Positions 17,477-26,225 of a stretch of 64,000 nucleotides of DNA are shown in pieces (positions within the stretch are counted from its first letter, which is position 1; the number at the start of each line of letters is the position of its first letter). The position numbers were made by a program, and so were the translations under genes. The DNA comes from Litoreibacter roseus (GTDB lineage: Bacteria > Pseudomonadota > Alphaproteobacteria > Rhodobacterales > Rhodobacteraceae), in the NCBI RefSeq assembly GCF_009811795.1, contig NZ_BLJE01000003.1:124001-188000 (forward strand), read 5' to 3'. The notes beneath the pieces are model-generated. The model was not told the origin of the DNA. It saw nothing but the letters and a program-made list of their open reading frames with translations, and did no database searches.

Positions 17477-18348
17477 GCGCCGAGGCCGACGACATCGAAG
17501 ACAGCAGCGCGCCGCTGATCGAGCATCTGGCGGAACTGCGCACTCGGTTGATCCGCTCTGTGCTGGCCTTCCTCGTGGGCATGATCATCTGCTTCACAGT
17601 GTGGAATCCGATCTTCAACTTCCTGACCAATCCGATTTGCGGCGAGTTGAACGAGCTGGGACAGGATTGTGGCCTGATCTTTATCAAGGCGCAGGAAGGC
17701 TTTTTCGTCGCCATCAAGATATCGCTTCTGGGTGGCTTTGCCCTGGCATTCCCCTTCATCGCTCACCAGATGTGGCGGTTCGTGGCACCCGGGCTCTATA
17801 AGAACGAGAAATCGGCGTTCCTGCCTTTCATCATTGCGTCTCCAGTGATGTTTTTTCTGGGCGCGTCTTTTGCATTTTATGTCGTCACGCCACTGGCCTT
17901 CGATTTCTTCCTGGGCTTCCAGCAGTTTGCGCCCACCGGCGAGGTTGCAGATGGCGCAGTCGCACCCGCAAGCGTTGTATTCCAAGGGTCTGCCGAAGAA
18001 TATCTTTCCCTGACGATGAAATTCATCATTGCGTTCGGTCTGTGTTTCCAGCTGCCGGTGCTTTTGACCCTGATGGGCAAGGCCGGGCTCGTGTCATCCG
18101 AAGGTCTGGGCAATGTGCGCAAATACGCGGTCGTCGCCATTCTTGTGCTCGCCGCACTGGTGACGCCGCCCGATGTTATCACTCAGGTGATCCTCTTTGT
18201 TGTGGTTTACGGTCTCTACGAAATTTCCATCTTCCTTGTGCGCCGCGTCGAGAAAGAGCGCGAGGTTCGGTTGCGCGAAGAGGGATTGTGGGATGAAGAT
18301 GACGAGGATGATCTGGGCGAGGAAGAAATAGAGGAGCGTCGTCCTTGA
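17473..18348 (+). CDS. tatC: Twin-arginine translocase subunit TatC
   Basis: The polytopic receptor of the Tat system, 291 residues with six membrane spans. Family marks: '[19 protein letters not shown]' at the N terminus (HLxELRxR binds the RR motif), '[19 protein letters not shown]', '[20 protein letters not shown]' and '[14 protein letters not shown]'. The acidic tail after the last span is cytosolic. Overlaps tatB upstream and the DUF815 gene downstream by 4 bp each. Confidence 0.96.
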   Translation: MSAEADDIEDSSAPLIEHLAELRTRLIRSVLAFLVGMIICFTVWNPIFNFLTNPICGELNELGQDCGLIFIKAQEGFFVAIKISLLGGFALAFPFIAHQMWRFVAPGLYKNEKSAFLPFIIASPVMFFLGASFAFYVVTPLAFDFFLGFQQFAPTGEVADGAVAPASVVFQGSAEEYLSLTMKFIIAFGLCFQLPVLLTLMGKAGLVSSEGLGNVRKYAVVAILVLAALVTPPDVITQVILFVVVYGLYEISIFLVRRVEKEREVRLREEGLWDEDDEDDLGEEEIEERRP

Positions 18349-19184
18349 GCGACGACGCCCTGCACCGGATCGCAGGCGCGCTGGAACGGATGTCCCCGCC
18401 GCCAGCGCCTGTTCCTGATTTCAGTTCCGCTGACGCCTTCGTCTGGCATGTAGCACCAGATCGCGTGCAACCCGTTGCCGTGGTCAACCGCGTCGACGTG
18501 GACCTTCTGATTGGCATCGACCGCGCGCGGGACACGCTGGCCGCCAACACCCGACAGTTTGCGAAAGGGTTCGCCGCCAACAATGCACTGCTTTGGGGTG
18601 CGCGGGGAATGGGGAAGTCCTCGCTCGTCAAGGCAATTCACGGTGCCGTCGTGTCCGAGGGGTTGCCTCTCAAACTGATCGAGATTCAGCGCGAGGATCT
18701 ACCCTCTATCGGGCGGCTGCTCAGCTATCTGCGCGAGGCGGACACGCGTTTCATCCTCTTTTGCGATGATTTGAGCTTTTCCCATGACGACGAACACTAC
18801 AAATCTTTGAAGGCCGTCCTCGATGGCGGGGTGGAGGGGCGTCCGGCAAACGTGATCCTATATGCCACGTCGAACCGCAGGCATCTGATGCCCCGCGACA
18901 TGATCGAAAACGAACGCTCCACCTCCATAAACCCGTCCGAGGCGGTGGAAGAGAAAGTGTCCCTGAGCGACAGGTTTGGCCTCTGGTTAGGCTTCCACCC
19001 GTGCACCCAAGACGAATATCTCGCCATGATCAGGGGCTATTGCGCGGCCCACGGTATCTCGATTGATGACGACACAATGCAGGCCGAAGCCATCGAATGG
19101 CAGCAAACGCGCGGCGCGCGCTCCGGCCGCGTGGCATGGCAGTATTTTACGGATTTGGCCGGACGGCAGGGCGTCGCGATCTAG
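18345..19184 (+). CDS. DUF815 AAA+ type ATPase
   Basis: A 279-residue cytosolic P-loop ATPase of the DUF815 family. Walker A is '[15 protein letters not shown]', the Walker B-like strand '[16 protein letters not shown]', and an arginine-rich sensor region '[18 protein letters not shown]'. It is translationally coupled to tatC (4-bp overlap), an arrangement conserved in many alphaproteobacteria, though a direct role in Tat export is unproven. Confidence 0.85.
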   Translation: MSDDALHRIAGALERMSPPPAPVPDFSSADAFVWHVAPDRVQPVAVVNRVDVDLLIGIDRARDTLAANTRQFAKGFAANNALLWGARGMGKSSLVKAIHGAVVSEGLPLKLIEIQREDLPSIGRLLSYLREADTRFILFCDDLSFSHDDEHYKSLKAVLDGGVEGRPANVILYATSNRRHLMPRDMIENERSTSINPSEAVEEKVSLSDRFGLWLGFHPCTQDEYLAMIRGYCAAHGISIDDDTMQAEAIEWQQTRGARSGRVAWQYFTDLAGRQGVAI

Positions 19185-19203
19185 TCGCACGCCCCGCTGG
19201 TTT

Positions 19204-20373
19204 TTACTTCAGATATTTCGCCGGATCGACGCTCTCGAACTGTTCCCGCACCTCGAAATGCAGGAACGACGGCCGGCCTTCCTTGACCGTCGCAACCGTC
19301 TGTCCGCGCGTGACCCGATCGCCTTTATTGACTGTGATCCCGTCAATATTGGCGTACACCGTCAGCAGGTCGTTCGCGTGGCGCAGCACCATGATCGGCA
19401 CCTGATCCGTATCGCGTGTGATCGCCGCAACCGTACCGTCAGCGGCGGCCTTGACGGGTGTACCCGCAGGTGCAGCGATGTCGATGCCGTCATTCGTACC
19501 CTTCTTGTAGCCCCGCAACACGTCACCCTCTGTCGGGGTCAGCAGGCCGGTGGCCTTAGACGCCGCAGCAGGGGCCGCCTTGATTGGTTTCACGTCCTCA
19601 TCCGGCAAAGGCTTCTTGGCCGAAGGGGGCGTTGGTGTCGGGGTCGGGGTTCCGCTGGCCGGCGCAGGATTGACGACCGCAGGGGCCGCGGCCACCTGAG
19701 TGGCCACCTCTGTGGTGCTCGTCACGGGGATCAGCAGGAATTGTCCTTCGCGGACCTCAAGATCAGGGCCCAGCCCATTCCAGTCCGACAGGGCACGGGG
19801 GGAGATATTGTAAAGACGCGCAATGGAATACGCAGTCTCGCCACGGGCCACCTGATGCTGGATCGGTTCAGGTCCGTCGATGCGCCGGGACGGCGTGGCC
19901 TGCGCAATCCGACTGTTGGATTGGGGCGCGCGGTCCAGGGCCGTCGTCGCGATCCGACCCACATCCAACGGCGCCCGCGCGCCTGCGCCGTCTGTCATAA
20001 CGACGGGGACCGGGGTGCTTGCGGGCAGGGCCACGACCTCGCCATTGTTGAGCGCGTCGTTGAGCTGTAATCCGTTCAGGCGCGCGATCTCGACCGGATC
20101 GCCGCCGACGCGCGTGGCCAGATCGTTGACATTGTCACCGCGCCGGGCGACGGCCACCTGATAGGTAGGGTAGGAGATGACGCCGCGGCTGTCCGGTTCC
20201 GGCCGGGCCACGGTCGCTTGGCGCGCCGCCTCCGACGTGTCGAGCCCGCCGCCTGCGTCGCGTAAATCGAAATCCAGATTGGCAAAGGTTTCACCGATTG
20301 GCTGGGAGCATGCCGTAAGGCCTAATCCAATAACGCACACCGGCAAGAATTTGCTGAACCGCCTGTTCCGCAT
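19204..20373 (-). CDS. NlpD-like lipoprotein: two LysM + degenerate LytM (M23)
   Basis: A 389-residue lipoprotein ('VCVIGLGLTACSQ', lipobox L-T-A-C). Two LysM peptidoglycan-binding modules ('VARRGDNVNDLATRV...LNGL' and 'VARGETAYSIARLYNISPR'), a Pro/Thr linker, then a LytM domain. In active M23 enzymes the zinc ligands include the His before GIDIA and the His of YAHL; here they read 'GTNDGIDIA' and 'VYANIDG', while 'FLHFEVRE' keeps one His. Like E. coli NlpD and EnvC, it is probably not a peptidase but an activator of cell-wall amidases in division. Placement beside pcm and surE matches nlpD. Confidence 0.82.
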   Translation of the reverse strand: MRNRRFSKFLPVCVIGLGLTACSQPIGETFANLDFDLRDAGGGLDTSEAARQATVARPEPDSRGVISYPTYQVAVARRGDNVNDLATRVGGDPVEIARLNGLQLNDALNNGEVVALPASTPVPVVMTDGAGARAPLDVGRIATTALDRAPQSNSRIAQATPSRRIDGPEPIQHQVARGETAYSIARLYNISPRALSDWNGLGPDLEVREGQFLLIPVTSTTEVATQVAAAPAVVNPAPASGTPTPTPTPPSAKKPLPDEDVKPIKAAPAAASKATGLLTPTEGDVLRGYKKGTNDGIDIAAPAGTPVKAAADGTVAAITRDTDQVPIMVLRHANDLLTVYANIDGITVNKGDRVTRGQTVATVKEGRPSFLHFEVREQFESVDPAKYLK

Positions 20374-20428
20374 AGCCTGTCTCTCACTCTCAATAGCCGA
20401 CCCTTTTGTCCGGGCCTTATGCTTCTTT

Positions 20429-21097
20429 TTACTCTTGTCCCATGCCTTCGATCAAGGGCACAAAACGGACCGGCAAAAGCTCTTCGTAATCAAAACCTTC
20501 CGGGGTGCGGGTCACTTTTATCAGGCTTTGCACCGCGTCAGACTGGCCAACCGGTACCACCATGATACCCCCCTCACGCAATTGCGCCAAGAGCGGACCG
20601 GGAGGATCTTCGGCGGCGGCCGTCACAAGGATGCGATCAAAGGGCGCTTGCTCGGGCAGCCCGAAACTGCCGTCGCCTGTAAGCACCGTGATATTGGTGT
20701 AATCATACGTCTCGAATAGCTTGCGCACGGGACGGGTCAGCCGGGCGTGGCGATCAATCGTATAGACCCGGCGAGCCAAGTGGCTGAGGACCGCGGCCTG
20801 ATAGCCAGAGCCAGTTCCGACCTCCAGCACCTTGTCGCGCGGACTGACATTCAGCGCTTGTGTCATCAGGCCCACGACCGAGGGTTGGCTGATGGTCTGC
20901 CCGCATGCAATCGGCAGGGGCATGTCCTCGTAGGCACGGTCCGCAAAATGGCCCGTGATGAACTGACCCCGGTCCACCTTTTCCATCGCCGTCAGGGTGC
21001 GCACATCCCGCACGCCCTTGGAGCGCAGAGTATACATGAACTGCATCTTGCGCTCTGCGTCGGTGGTGTCTTGATCATCTGTCATGGGCGTCGTCAT
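20429..21097 (-). CDS. pcm: Protein-L-isoaspartate O-methyltransferase
   Basis: Methylates L-isoaspartyl residues of aged proteins using S-adenosylmethionine, starting their repair. 222 residues. Seen: '[20 protein letters not shown]', '[17 protein letters not shown]' (PCMT signature), and the SAM-binding glycine motif '[19 protein letters not shown]'. Its start overlaps the stop of surE by 4 bp, the classical surE-pcm coupling, and the NlpD-like gene follows. Confidence 0.94.
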   Translation of the reverse strand: MTTPMTDDQDTTDAERKMQFMYTLRSKGVRDVRTLTAMEKVDRGQFITGHFADRAYEDMPLPIACGQTISQPSVVGLMTQALNVSPRDKVLEVGTGSGYQAAVLSHLARRVYTIDRHARLTRPVRKLFETYDYTNITVLTGDGSFGLPEQAPFDRILVTAAAEDPPGPLLAQLREGGIMVVPVGQSDAVQSLIKVTRTPEGFDYEELLPVRFVPLIEGMGQE

Positions 21098-21879
21098 TCG
21101 AGCCTTTGGGCCACATCGTCAAGCAGGTCATGGGCGGTCAGATCGCACCGCATGGGCGTCACCGAGATATAGCCGTCCAGATTGACCGTTGCATCCGTGT
21201 TGTCGCCCGACGCCACGTTTTGCGCGCTTCCTCGGATCCAGAGGAAATTGCGGCCGTTCGGGGCCTGATGCGGCTGAATGCCGAAGCCACCTTTGGGCCG
21301 TAACCCTTGGGGAACCACGCGGGTGCCTTTCACACCGCCCCCCGCAACGGGCGGAAAGTTCACGTTGTAGAAGGTCTGATAGGTCTCGCCGCCCCACGCG
21401 CCCCCATCAATCAGTTTGCGCACCAGAGCCGCGCCGTGCTCTGCCGCCGCTTCGAACCCGTTCTCAAGGGATGCATTGTCCGGTCCGAAATACTGGGACA
21501 GGGCAATGGCAGGCACCCGGTGTAATGCAGCTTCCATCGCTGCCCCGATCGTACCGGAATAGACGACATTCTCGGCGGAGTTGTTGCCCTTGTTCACACC
21601 CGACAGAACCAGATCGGGTGCATTGCCGTTCATCACGTGAAAAAGGCCCGCAAGGACACAATCGGCGGGGGAGCCTTCAGCCGCGAAGCGACGCGGCCCG
21701 AACTCGGAAATCATCGTGGGGTGAACATAGTTGATGCAATGGCCGACGCCTGATTGTTCAAAGGCGGGTGCAACAGTCCAGACGTCGCCATCAGGCCCTG
21801 CGACCTCTTCGGCGATGTTTTGCAAAATCTTGAGACCGGGCGCGTTGATTCCGTCGTCGTTGGTGATTAGTATCCGCAT
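21094..21879 (-). CDS. surE: 5'/3'-nucleotidase SurE
   Basis: Metal-dependent nucleoside monophosphatase of stress and stationary-phase survival. 261 residues. Complete active site: Asp pair in '[18 protein letters not shown]', '[12 protein letters not shown]', Asn in '[19 protein letters not shown]'. Coupled to pcm by a 4-bp overlap. In many relatives serS lies directly upstream; here about 3 kb of other genes separate them. Confidence 0.95.
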   Translation of the reverse strand: MRILITNDDGINAPGLKILQNIAEEVAGPDGDVWTVAPAFEQSGVGHCINYVHPTMISEFGPRRFAAEGSPADCVLAGLFHVMNGNAPDLVLSGVNKGNNSAENVVYSGTIGAAMEAALHRVPAIALSQYFGPDNASLENGFEAAAEHGAALVRKLIDGGAWGGETYQTFYNVNFPPVAGGGVKGTRVVPQGLRPKGGFGIQPHQAPNGRNFLWIRGSAQNVASGDNTDATVNLDGYISVTPMRCDLTAHDLLDDVAQRLE

Positions 21880-21955
21880 GCTGCCCGCCTGTTTTTCGTG
21901 GTTTTACCCTGCTTAGACGAGCCTGCAGGAACGGTAAAGCGATGGGCGCGGTGAT

Positions 21956-22657
21956 CTAACGTCTGATCTGGACGGCAATGGTCACTGCGACTGCGACGGC
22001 AGCCAGCGAGGCCGCGACGACAAGGCCAAGATTGGCCCCGACATTTTGCACCGCAATTGCCAGAAACCCCCAGCCCGCGGCAAACCCGTAGGTCCATATG
22101 CCGTTGATCCGGATCTGCACGAAATAGACGAGGACCAAAGCACACGTCAACGCAATATAGGCCCAGAGTACCTCTCCGAAGAGAACGCCGTAGCCTGCGC
22201 CGAGCAATCCGATCGACACGAAAGATGCGGCCGTCAGCCAGCCCGCGTAGAGACCCAGCGGCAGGCCAAGCGCCCAAACCGGACCGCCGCCCCGGGACTG
22301 AAGCAACGCAAAAAGCGCTGAGATCAGCATCACCCAGATCAAGACCGTTGCCCAGACCGGGCTGACGGTGGCCACGCTCAACCAGACCGATCCCACGCCT
22401 AGGCTGACGATCAGCGGCCACCGCGTGGCGTCCCACGACGGATCCTCGGCATGCCGCCAGACACCAACGCCCGCATGAACAACGAGCCACAGGTAGATCA
22501 CCCCCCAGATCGAAAACGCGTACCCCTCCGGCTGCACCGGCGGGTCGACCTGCGGGATCGGATATTGGTTGGGATCAAACCCGTCAAAGCTGGTGACGAG
22601 GAATGGAGCCGCCGCAAAGGCGATGGCCGCCGCAAGAACGAGAAGTGCTTTGATCAT
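21956..22657 (-). CDS. TspO/MBR-like integral membrane protein
   Basis: A 233-residue inner-membrane protein with about seven hydrophobic segments. 'PEGYAFSIWGVIYLWLVVHA' near residue 43 and 'GIWTYGFAAGWGFLAIAVQ' near the C terminus resemble the extended relatives of tryptophan-rich sensory (TspO) proteins. The role (porphyrin or isoprenoid sensing or transport in true TspO) is not established for this branch. Single gene between surE and the SRPBCC/ArsR pair. Moderate confidence in the family. Confidence 0.6.
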   Translation of the reverse strand: MIKALLVLAAAIAFAAAPFLVTSFDGFDPNQYPIPQVDPPVQPEGYAFSIWGVIYLWLVVHAGVGVWRHAEDPSWDATRWPLIVSLGVGSVWLSVATVSPVWATVLIWVMLISALFALLQSRGGGPVWALGLPLGLYAGWLTAASFVSIGLLGAGYGVLFGEVLWAYIALTCALVLVYFVQIRINGIWTYGFAAGWGFLAIAVQNVGANLGLVVAASLAAVAVAVTIAVQIRR

Positions 22658-22882
22658 AGAACCCTAATGCGCGGCAAAGCGGTTTGGTTCAACTTGGAAA
22701 TCGCGCAATTTCGCACGCCTGTGATGGCGTGCCGTAGCGTTTCCGGGCCCGCCAGCCGGTGGCGTCACGCCAAACTGACACAATCGCCCCGCAGTCCCGG
22801 CCCCAACCGACGTTTCAAAGCCGCTTGGATCGACGCCGGTCATGTGGACAAAACTGACTTCGGCGCAACGTTCGCTCTAAAA

Positions 22883-23350
22883 CTATTTGAGTGATTGCGC
22901 GTATTCCTCAAGCTGATTGGCGACCGTACCCCAACCATCATAGAACCCCATATCTTCGTGGCTCTGACGGGCTTCCGGCGAGCGATGTCGCGCAGTCGCC
23001 GTATAGGTCGTTCCACCGTTTCCATCGTCTGCGAATTCGATAATCGCTGTCATGAAGGGATCAGCGGCAGGCTTCCATCCTTCGCTGTAGGTGTCCGTGA
23101 ACACCAATCGTTCGCCTTCCACCACTTCGAGGTACACACCTTCATTCTCCATGAGATTGCCTTCGACATTCATCGTCGTGTTGAACTTGCCGCCGACCCG
23201 AAGGTCGATCTCGCAGGCGTCAACTCCGTAAGGCTTGGGAACAAAAAAGTGCTTGATGTGCTCAGGCGTCGTCCAGCATTCCCACAGTAGGGTGCGGGGC
23301 GCTTTGATCGTGCGGGTAAAGGTCAGATCAGTCTCCGGGTCGAGTTTCAT
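22883..23350 (-). CDS. SRPBCC (AHSA1-type) protein
   Basis: A 155-residue START/Bet v1-like small-molecule-binding domain: 'FTRTIKAPRTLLWECWTTPE' at the start, 'DLRVGGKFNTTMNVEGN', 'LVFTDTYSEGW' and the closing helix 'FYDGWGTVANQLEEYAQSL'. Its start overlaps the stop of the ArsR gene by 4 bp (23347-23350). ArsR-SRPBCC pairs are common; the SRPBCC partner may bind the signal or an altered product. The same two domains are fused in one protein at 47125-47889. Confidence 0.88.
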   Translation of the reverse strand: MKLDPETDLTFTRTIKAPRTLLWECWTTPEHIKHFFVPKPYGVDACEIDLRVGGKFNTTMNVEGNLMENEGVYLEVVEGERLVFTDTYSEGWKPAADPFMTAIIEFADDGNGGTTYTATARHRSPEARQSHEDMGFYDGWGTVANQLEEYAQSLK

Positions 23351-23688
23351 TTTGTTCTCTCCTGCATCAGGTTCTTGATGTAGTCGTCAAAGCGGTCGAG
23401 CCGTCCCTCCCAGATCGCGCTCTGCTCGCTCAACCAGTCCTTTGCAGGCGTGAAGGCATCGGGGGCCAATTCGCATATCCGGGTACGCCCTTCTTTCTTC
23501 GAAGTGATGAGGTTGGCCGCTTCCAGTTTCTTCAGGTGCTCCATAAGCGACGGCAACGCCATGTCGTGAGGCTCGGCCAGTTCGCTCACAGACGCCTCAC
23601 CCCGCGCAAGGCGCTGAAGGATCATGCGCCGTGTCGGATCACCAAGTGCTGAGAAGCAAAGATCGAGGTTAGGATCATACTTAGACAT
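23347..23688 (-). CDS. ArsR-family transcriptional regulator
   Basis: A 113-residue winged-helix repressor: 'CFSALGDPTRRMILQRLARG' (helix 1), recognition region 'HDMALPSLMEHLKKLEAANL', wing 'ITSKKEGRTRICELAPDAF'. No cysteine metal site of the arsenic or zinc type is seen, so it probably senses another ligand, perhaps through the coupled SRPBCC protein. Inverted CTTAG/CTAAG repeats overlap its start codon and lie just upstream, suggesting autoregulation. Confidence 0.88.
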   Translation of the reverse strand: MSKYDPNLDLCFSALGDPTRRMILQRLARGEASVSELAEPHDMALPSLMEHLKKLEAANLITSKKEGRTRICELAPDAFTPAKDWLSEQSAIWEGRLDRFDDYIKNLMQERTK

Positions 23689-23755
23689 ATTCCTAAGTAA
23701 CAGGAGCGACCTTCTTGATCAAGACACTAAGGAAAACCCCTAAGTTACTGCTTAG
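23679..23755. promoter_or_regulatory. CTAAG/CTTAG operator array at the arsR start
   Basis: ACTTAG (23679-23684) and CTAAGT (23693-23698) form an 8-spaced inverted repeat that straddles the arsR start codon. CTAAG (23740-23744) and CTTAG (23751-23755) form a second, 6-spaced one. A lone CTAAG lies at 23727-23731. CCTAAGTAAC (23692) and CCTAAGTTAC (23739) are near-identical direct repeats. Five half-sites in 77 bp is a likely binding array for the ArsR protein. Confidence 0.6.
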
Positions 23756-23995
23756 CGGTCGTTCGCTGCGCCCCGACCAATGAGCAAGTCGGACTCCCTC
23801 CCGACCTTCGTTGCGACTTGCGTGAGTGATCTTTTGGACTCTTCACCCCCTTTTTCTTTGCGCTTCGTATGAACGCCTGCTTTGCCGCTCTTTTCCTTTT
23901 AAGCCGGAGCCGTGAGTGTCAGGGGTATCTGCTGTCCCCCAGCAGCCCTGATGCCAGGTCAAATTCTCGCCGCACTCTTTGGAAATAAGGCTTCC
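23756..23995. other. Intergenic stretch between arsR and membrane gene
   Basis: With the operator array this gap is about 300 bp. I see no gene; there are pyrimidine-rich runs but no clear hairpin with a T-tail. The ribosome site of the rightward gene (AAGG) lies at its end. Confidence 0.35.
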
Positions 23996-24913
23996 ATGAC
24001 ATTTTGGACGCTTCACGCCCCGTATAGATTGTTTCGTCTTCGCCGCGTCATCGCGGTTTCCACGCTGATTGTCGCGCTGGGGCTTGCGGTGCCGTATCTT
24101 TTTGGCGCCCCGACCTTGCCCGCGCTGCCGGTCCTCGTGATCTGTGCGCTGGCCTTCGCAGGTCTCTCGGTCTGGCTGCCTGCCTCCTGGATGGAGGTGC
24201 TGCCACTCGCGCTTATCATCGCGGTGCTGCTCGCTTTGTCGGGCCCCCTGGTCTGGATCTTCGAGACTGTTTTCGGCGGCAGGTGGGGCATCGGGCTTGG
24301 CATCGTTCTGGTGATTGCCACCATCGCGCTGTTGATCTGCTGGATGGGTCTTTTGCTTCTGGTTTGCCGCTTGGACGAGCTTGATGCGGATCCGAATGTG
24401 GAAAACCGCGCGGTGATCGACCTTCCGCCCGAGCAGGTGTTTGACATGTTCGCCCTGAAGCCTGATCACACCAGCGGAAACTGGACAAGCGGCCCGGTCA
24501 ATGAGGATGGACAGTTCGAACTTCGTTTCATTGTGCCGGATGCCGACATTGATCTGGGGCAGGACGCCGTTGTGAACCCGAACATCGTCCAGATCGTCTC
24601 GCAGGAAAGACCCCACAGCCAGCTCTCGAAGCTTGGTGAGTTGAACGCCGAAGCCCCGTTGATTGCGGCCTGTGAAATGCGGTTCGAACCCAAGGGGCGC
24701 GGCACGCTCTATACCAATCGCGAGCAGCATGAGCGGTTTTCACAATTGGCGCGGTTGGGCTTTTGGATCACTGATGCACACGCTGATCACATTCGGGCAG
24801 GGCTTGATCATCACTTCAAGCGGGAAAGCCCTGCGATCAAGCTGGTGCCCCAGACCACCCTTCTGATGGCGCTTTTGGGCGGGGTGCCCGAGGAAACCCC
24901 GCCAAGCGCCTAG
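23996..24913 (+). CDS. Membrane protein with C-terminal soluble domain
   Basis: Unrecognised, 305 residues from ATG 23996 (AAGG seven bases upstream; the frame extends further up without a better start). Four hydrophobic segments in the first 125 residues ('[19 protein letters not shown]', '[20 protein letters not shown]', '[20 protein letters not shown]', '[20 protein letters not shown]'), then a soluble domain with '[20 protein letters not shown]' and a late helix '[19 protein letters not shown]', an order like SRPBCC/START domains (inference). Same plan as the protein at 4537-5394. Convergent with serS, overlapping 4 bp. Confidence 0.68.
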   Translation: MTFWTLHAPYRLFRLRRVIAVSTLIVALGLAVPYLFGAPTLPALPVLVICALAFAGLSVWLPASWMEVLPLALIIAVLLALSGPLVWIFETVFGGRWGIGLGIVLVIATIALLICWMGLLLLVCRLDELDADPNVENRAVIDLPPEQVFDMFALKPDHTSGNWTSGPVNEDGQFELRFIVPDADIDLGQDAVVNPNIVQIVSQERPHSQLSKLGELNAEAPLIAACEMRFEPKGRGTLYTNREQHERFSQLARLGFWITDAHADHIRAGLDHHFKRESPAIKLVPQTTLLMALLGGVPEETPPSA

Positions 24914-26202
24914 CGGAGCGTGCCGTCCGGCGCCACAGTGGTTTTGCCGCCCAGATAGGGCGCCAACACGTCTGGCAGCGTGACAGAACCGTCGGACTGC
25001 TGGCCGTTCTCCAGAACCGCAATGAGCGTGCGCCCGACCGCCAGGCCAGAGCCGTTCAGCGTGTGCACGAACTCGGGCTTGCCACCGTCAGCGGGCTTGA
25101 ACCGCGCGTTCATCCGGCGGGCCTGAAACGCGCCCGCGACCGAGCAGGAGCTGATCTCGCGGTATTTGCCCTGACCGGGCAGCCAGACCTCCAGATCGTG
25201 GGTTCGGTGCATTCCGAAGCCCAGATCGCCGGTGCACAGCACCATGGTGCGGTAGGGCAGACCCAGCGCCTCCAATATTCCTTCGGCGCATTTGGTCATG
25301 CGGTCCAGTTCATCGCGGGATTGATCCGGATGGGTGATCGAAACCATTTCCACCTTTTCGAACTGATGCTGGCGCAACATACCTGCCGTGTCGCGCCCGG
25401 CACTGCCCGCCTCGGACCGGAAGCACTGGGAATGGGCGGTGTAGCGATGGGGCAGGCTCGCCTCATCCACGGTCAGACCGTTCACCAGATTTGTCAGCGT
25501 CACCTCGGATGTGGGGATCAGCCACATACCTTCGCGCGTCTGGTAGCTGTCCTCGCCAAACTTCGGCAACTGACCCGTGCCATACATCATCGCCTCGTTG
25601 ACCAGTACCGGTGCCCACGTTTCCTGACAGCCGTTCTTGTCGACGTGGGTGTCCAGCATGAACTGGGCCAGCGCCCTGTGGATGCGCGCAACGGCACCCC
25701 TGAGCACCACAAAGCGGGAGCCCGCAAGCTTGGCCGCTGTTTCGAAATCCATGCCGGACTGAACGGCCGGGATCTCGAAATGCTCTTTCGCCGAGAAATC
25801 CATGTCGCGCGGCGTGCCCCATCGGCGCAGCTCGACATTGTCGTCCTCATCGGTGCCCTCTGGAATGTCATCAAAAGGCAGGTTGGGCAGACCCATCAGC
25901 AGATCGGTCAGCTTGGCGTCTTCCGCCTTTGCCTCGTCATTCAACCGGGCGACCTCGTCTTTCTTGGCCGAAACCAACGCGCGCAGCCGCTCAAATTCTG
26001 CCTCATCGCCCTTGGCCTTGGCAGCGCCCACCTGCTTGGAGGCCGCATTCTGCGCCGCCTTTGCCTCTTCTGCCGCTTGGATTTTCCCCCGCCGCGCCTG
26101 ATCCAGCGCCAGGATCTCAGAGGACATCCCCGACAAACCCCGCCGTGCAAGGGCTGCATCAAACGCCTCAGGCGCCTCACGGATCATGCGGATGTCATGC
26201 AT
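24910..26202 (-). CDS. serS: Seryl-tRNA synthetase
   Basis: Charges tRNA-Ser (and tRNA-Sec where present) with serine. 430 residues, class II synthetase. N-terminal antiparallel coiled-coil arm (about 30-105, Ala/Lys/Glu-rich), motif 2 '[20 protein letters not shown]' followed by 'QFEKVEMVS', motif 3 '[16 protein letters not shown]'. Complete and normal in size. Confidence 0.97.
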   Translation of the reverse strand: MHDIRMIREAPEAFDAALARRGLSGMSSEILALDQARRGKIQAAEEAKAAQNAASKQVGAAKAKGDEAEFERLRALVSAKKDEVARLNDEAKAEDAKLTDLLMGLPNLPFDDIPEGTDEDDNVELRRWGTPRDMDFSAKEHFEIPAVQSGMDFETAAKLAGSRFVVLRGAVARIHRALAQFMLDTHVDKNGCQETWAPVLVNEAMMYGTGQLPKFGEDSYQTREGMWLIPTSEVTLTNLVNGLTVDEASLPHRYTAHSQCFRSEAGSAGRDTAGMLRQHQFEKVEMVSITHPDQSRDELDRMTKCAEGILEALGLPYRTMVLCTGDLGFGMHRTHDLEVWLPGQGKYREISSCSVAGAFQARRMNARFKPADGGKPEFVHTLNGSGLAVGRTLIAVLENGQQSDGSVTLPDVLAPYLGGKTTVAPDGTLR

Positions 26203-26225
26203 GGATATCGTCCTCAGTTGGAATT

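Noticed and set aside
16984-17985. A 1002-base minus-strand frame opposite tatB/tatC
   Set aside because: Ala/Ser-rich shadow of the TatB tail; tatB and tatC are coupled and intact on the plus strand.
23843-24730. An 888-base minus-strand frame opposite the membrane gene at 23996
   Set aside because: Arg/Gln/His-rich antisense text; the plus frame has clean membrane helices and a ribosome site.
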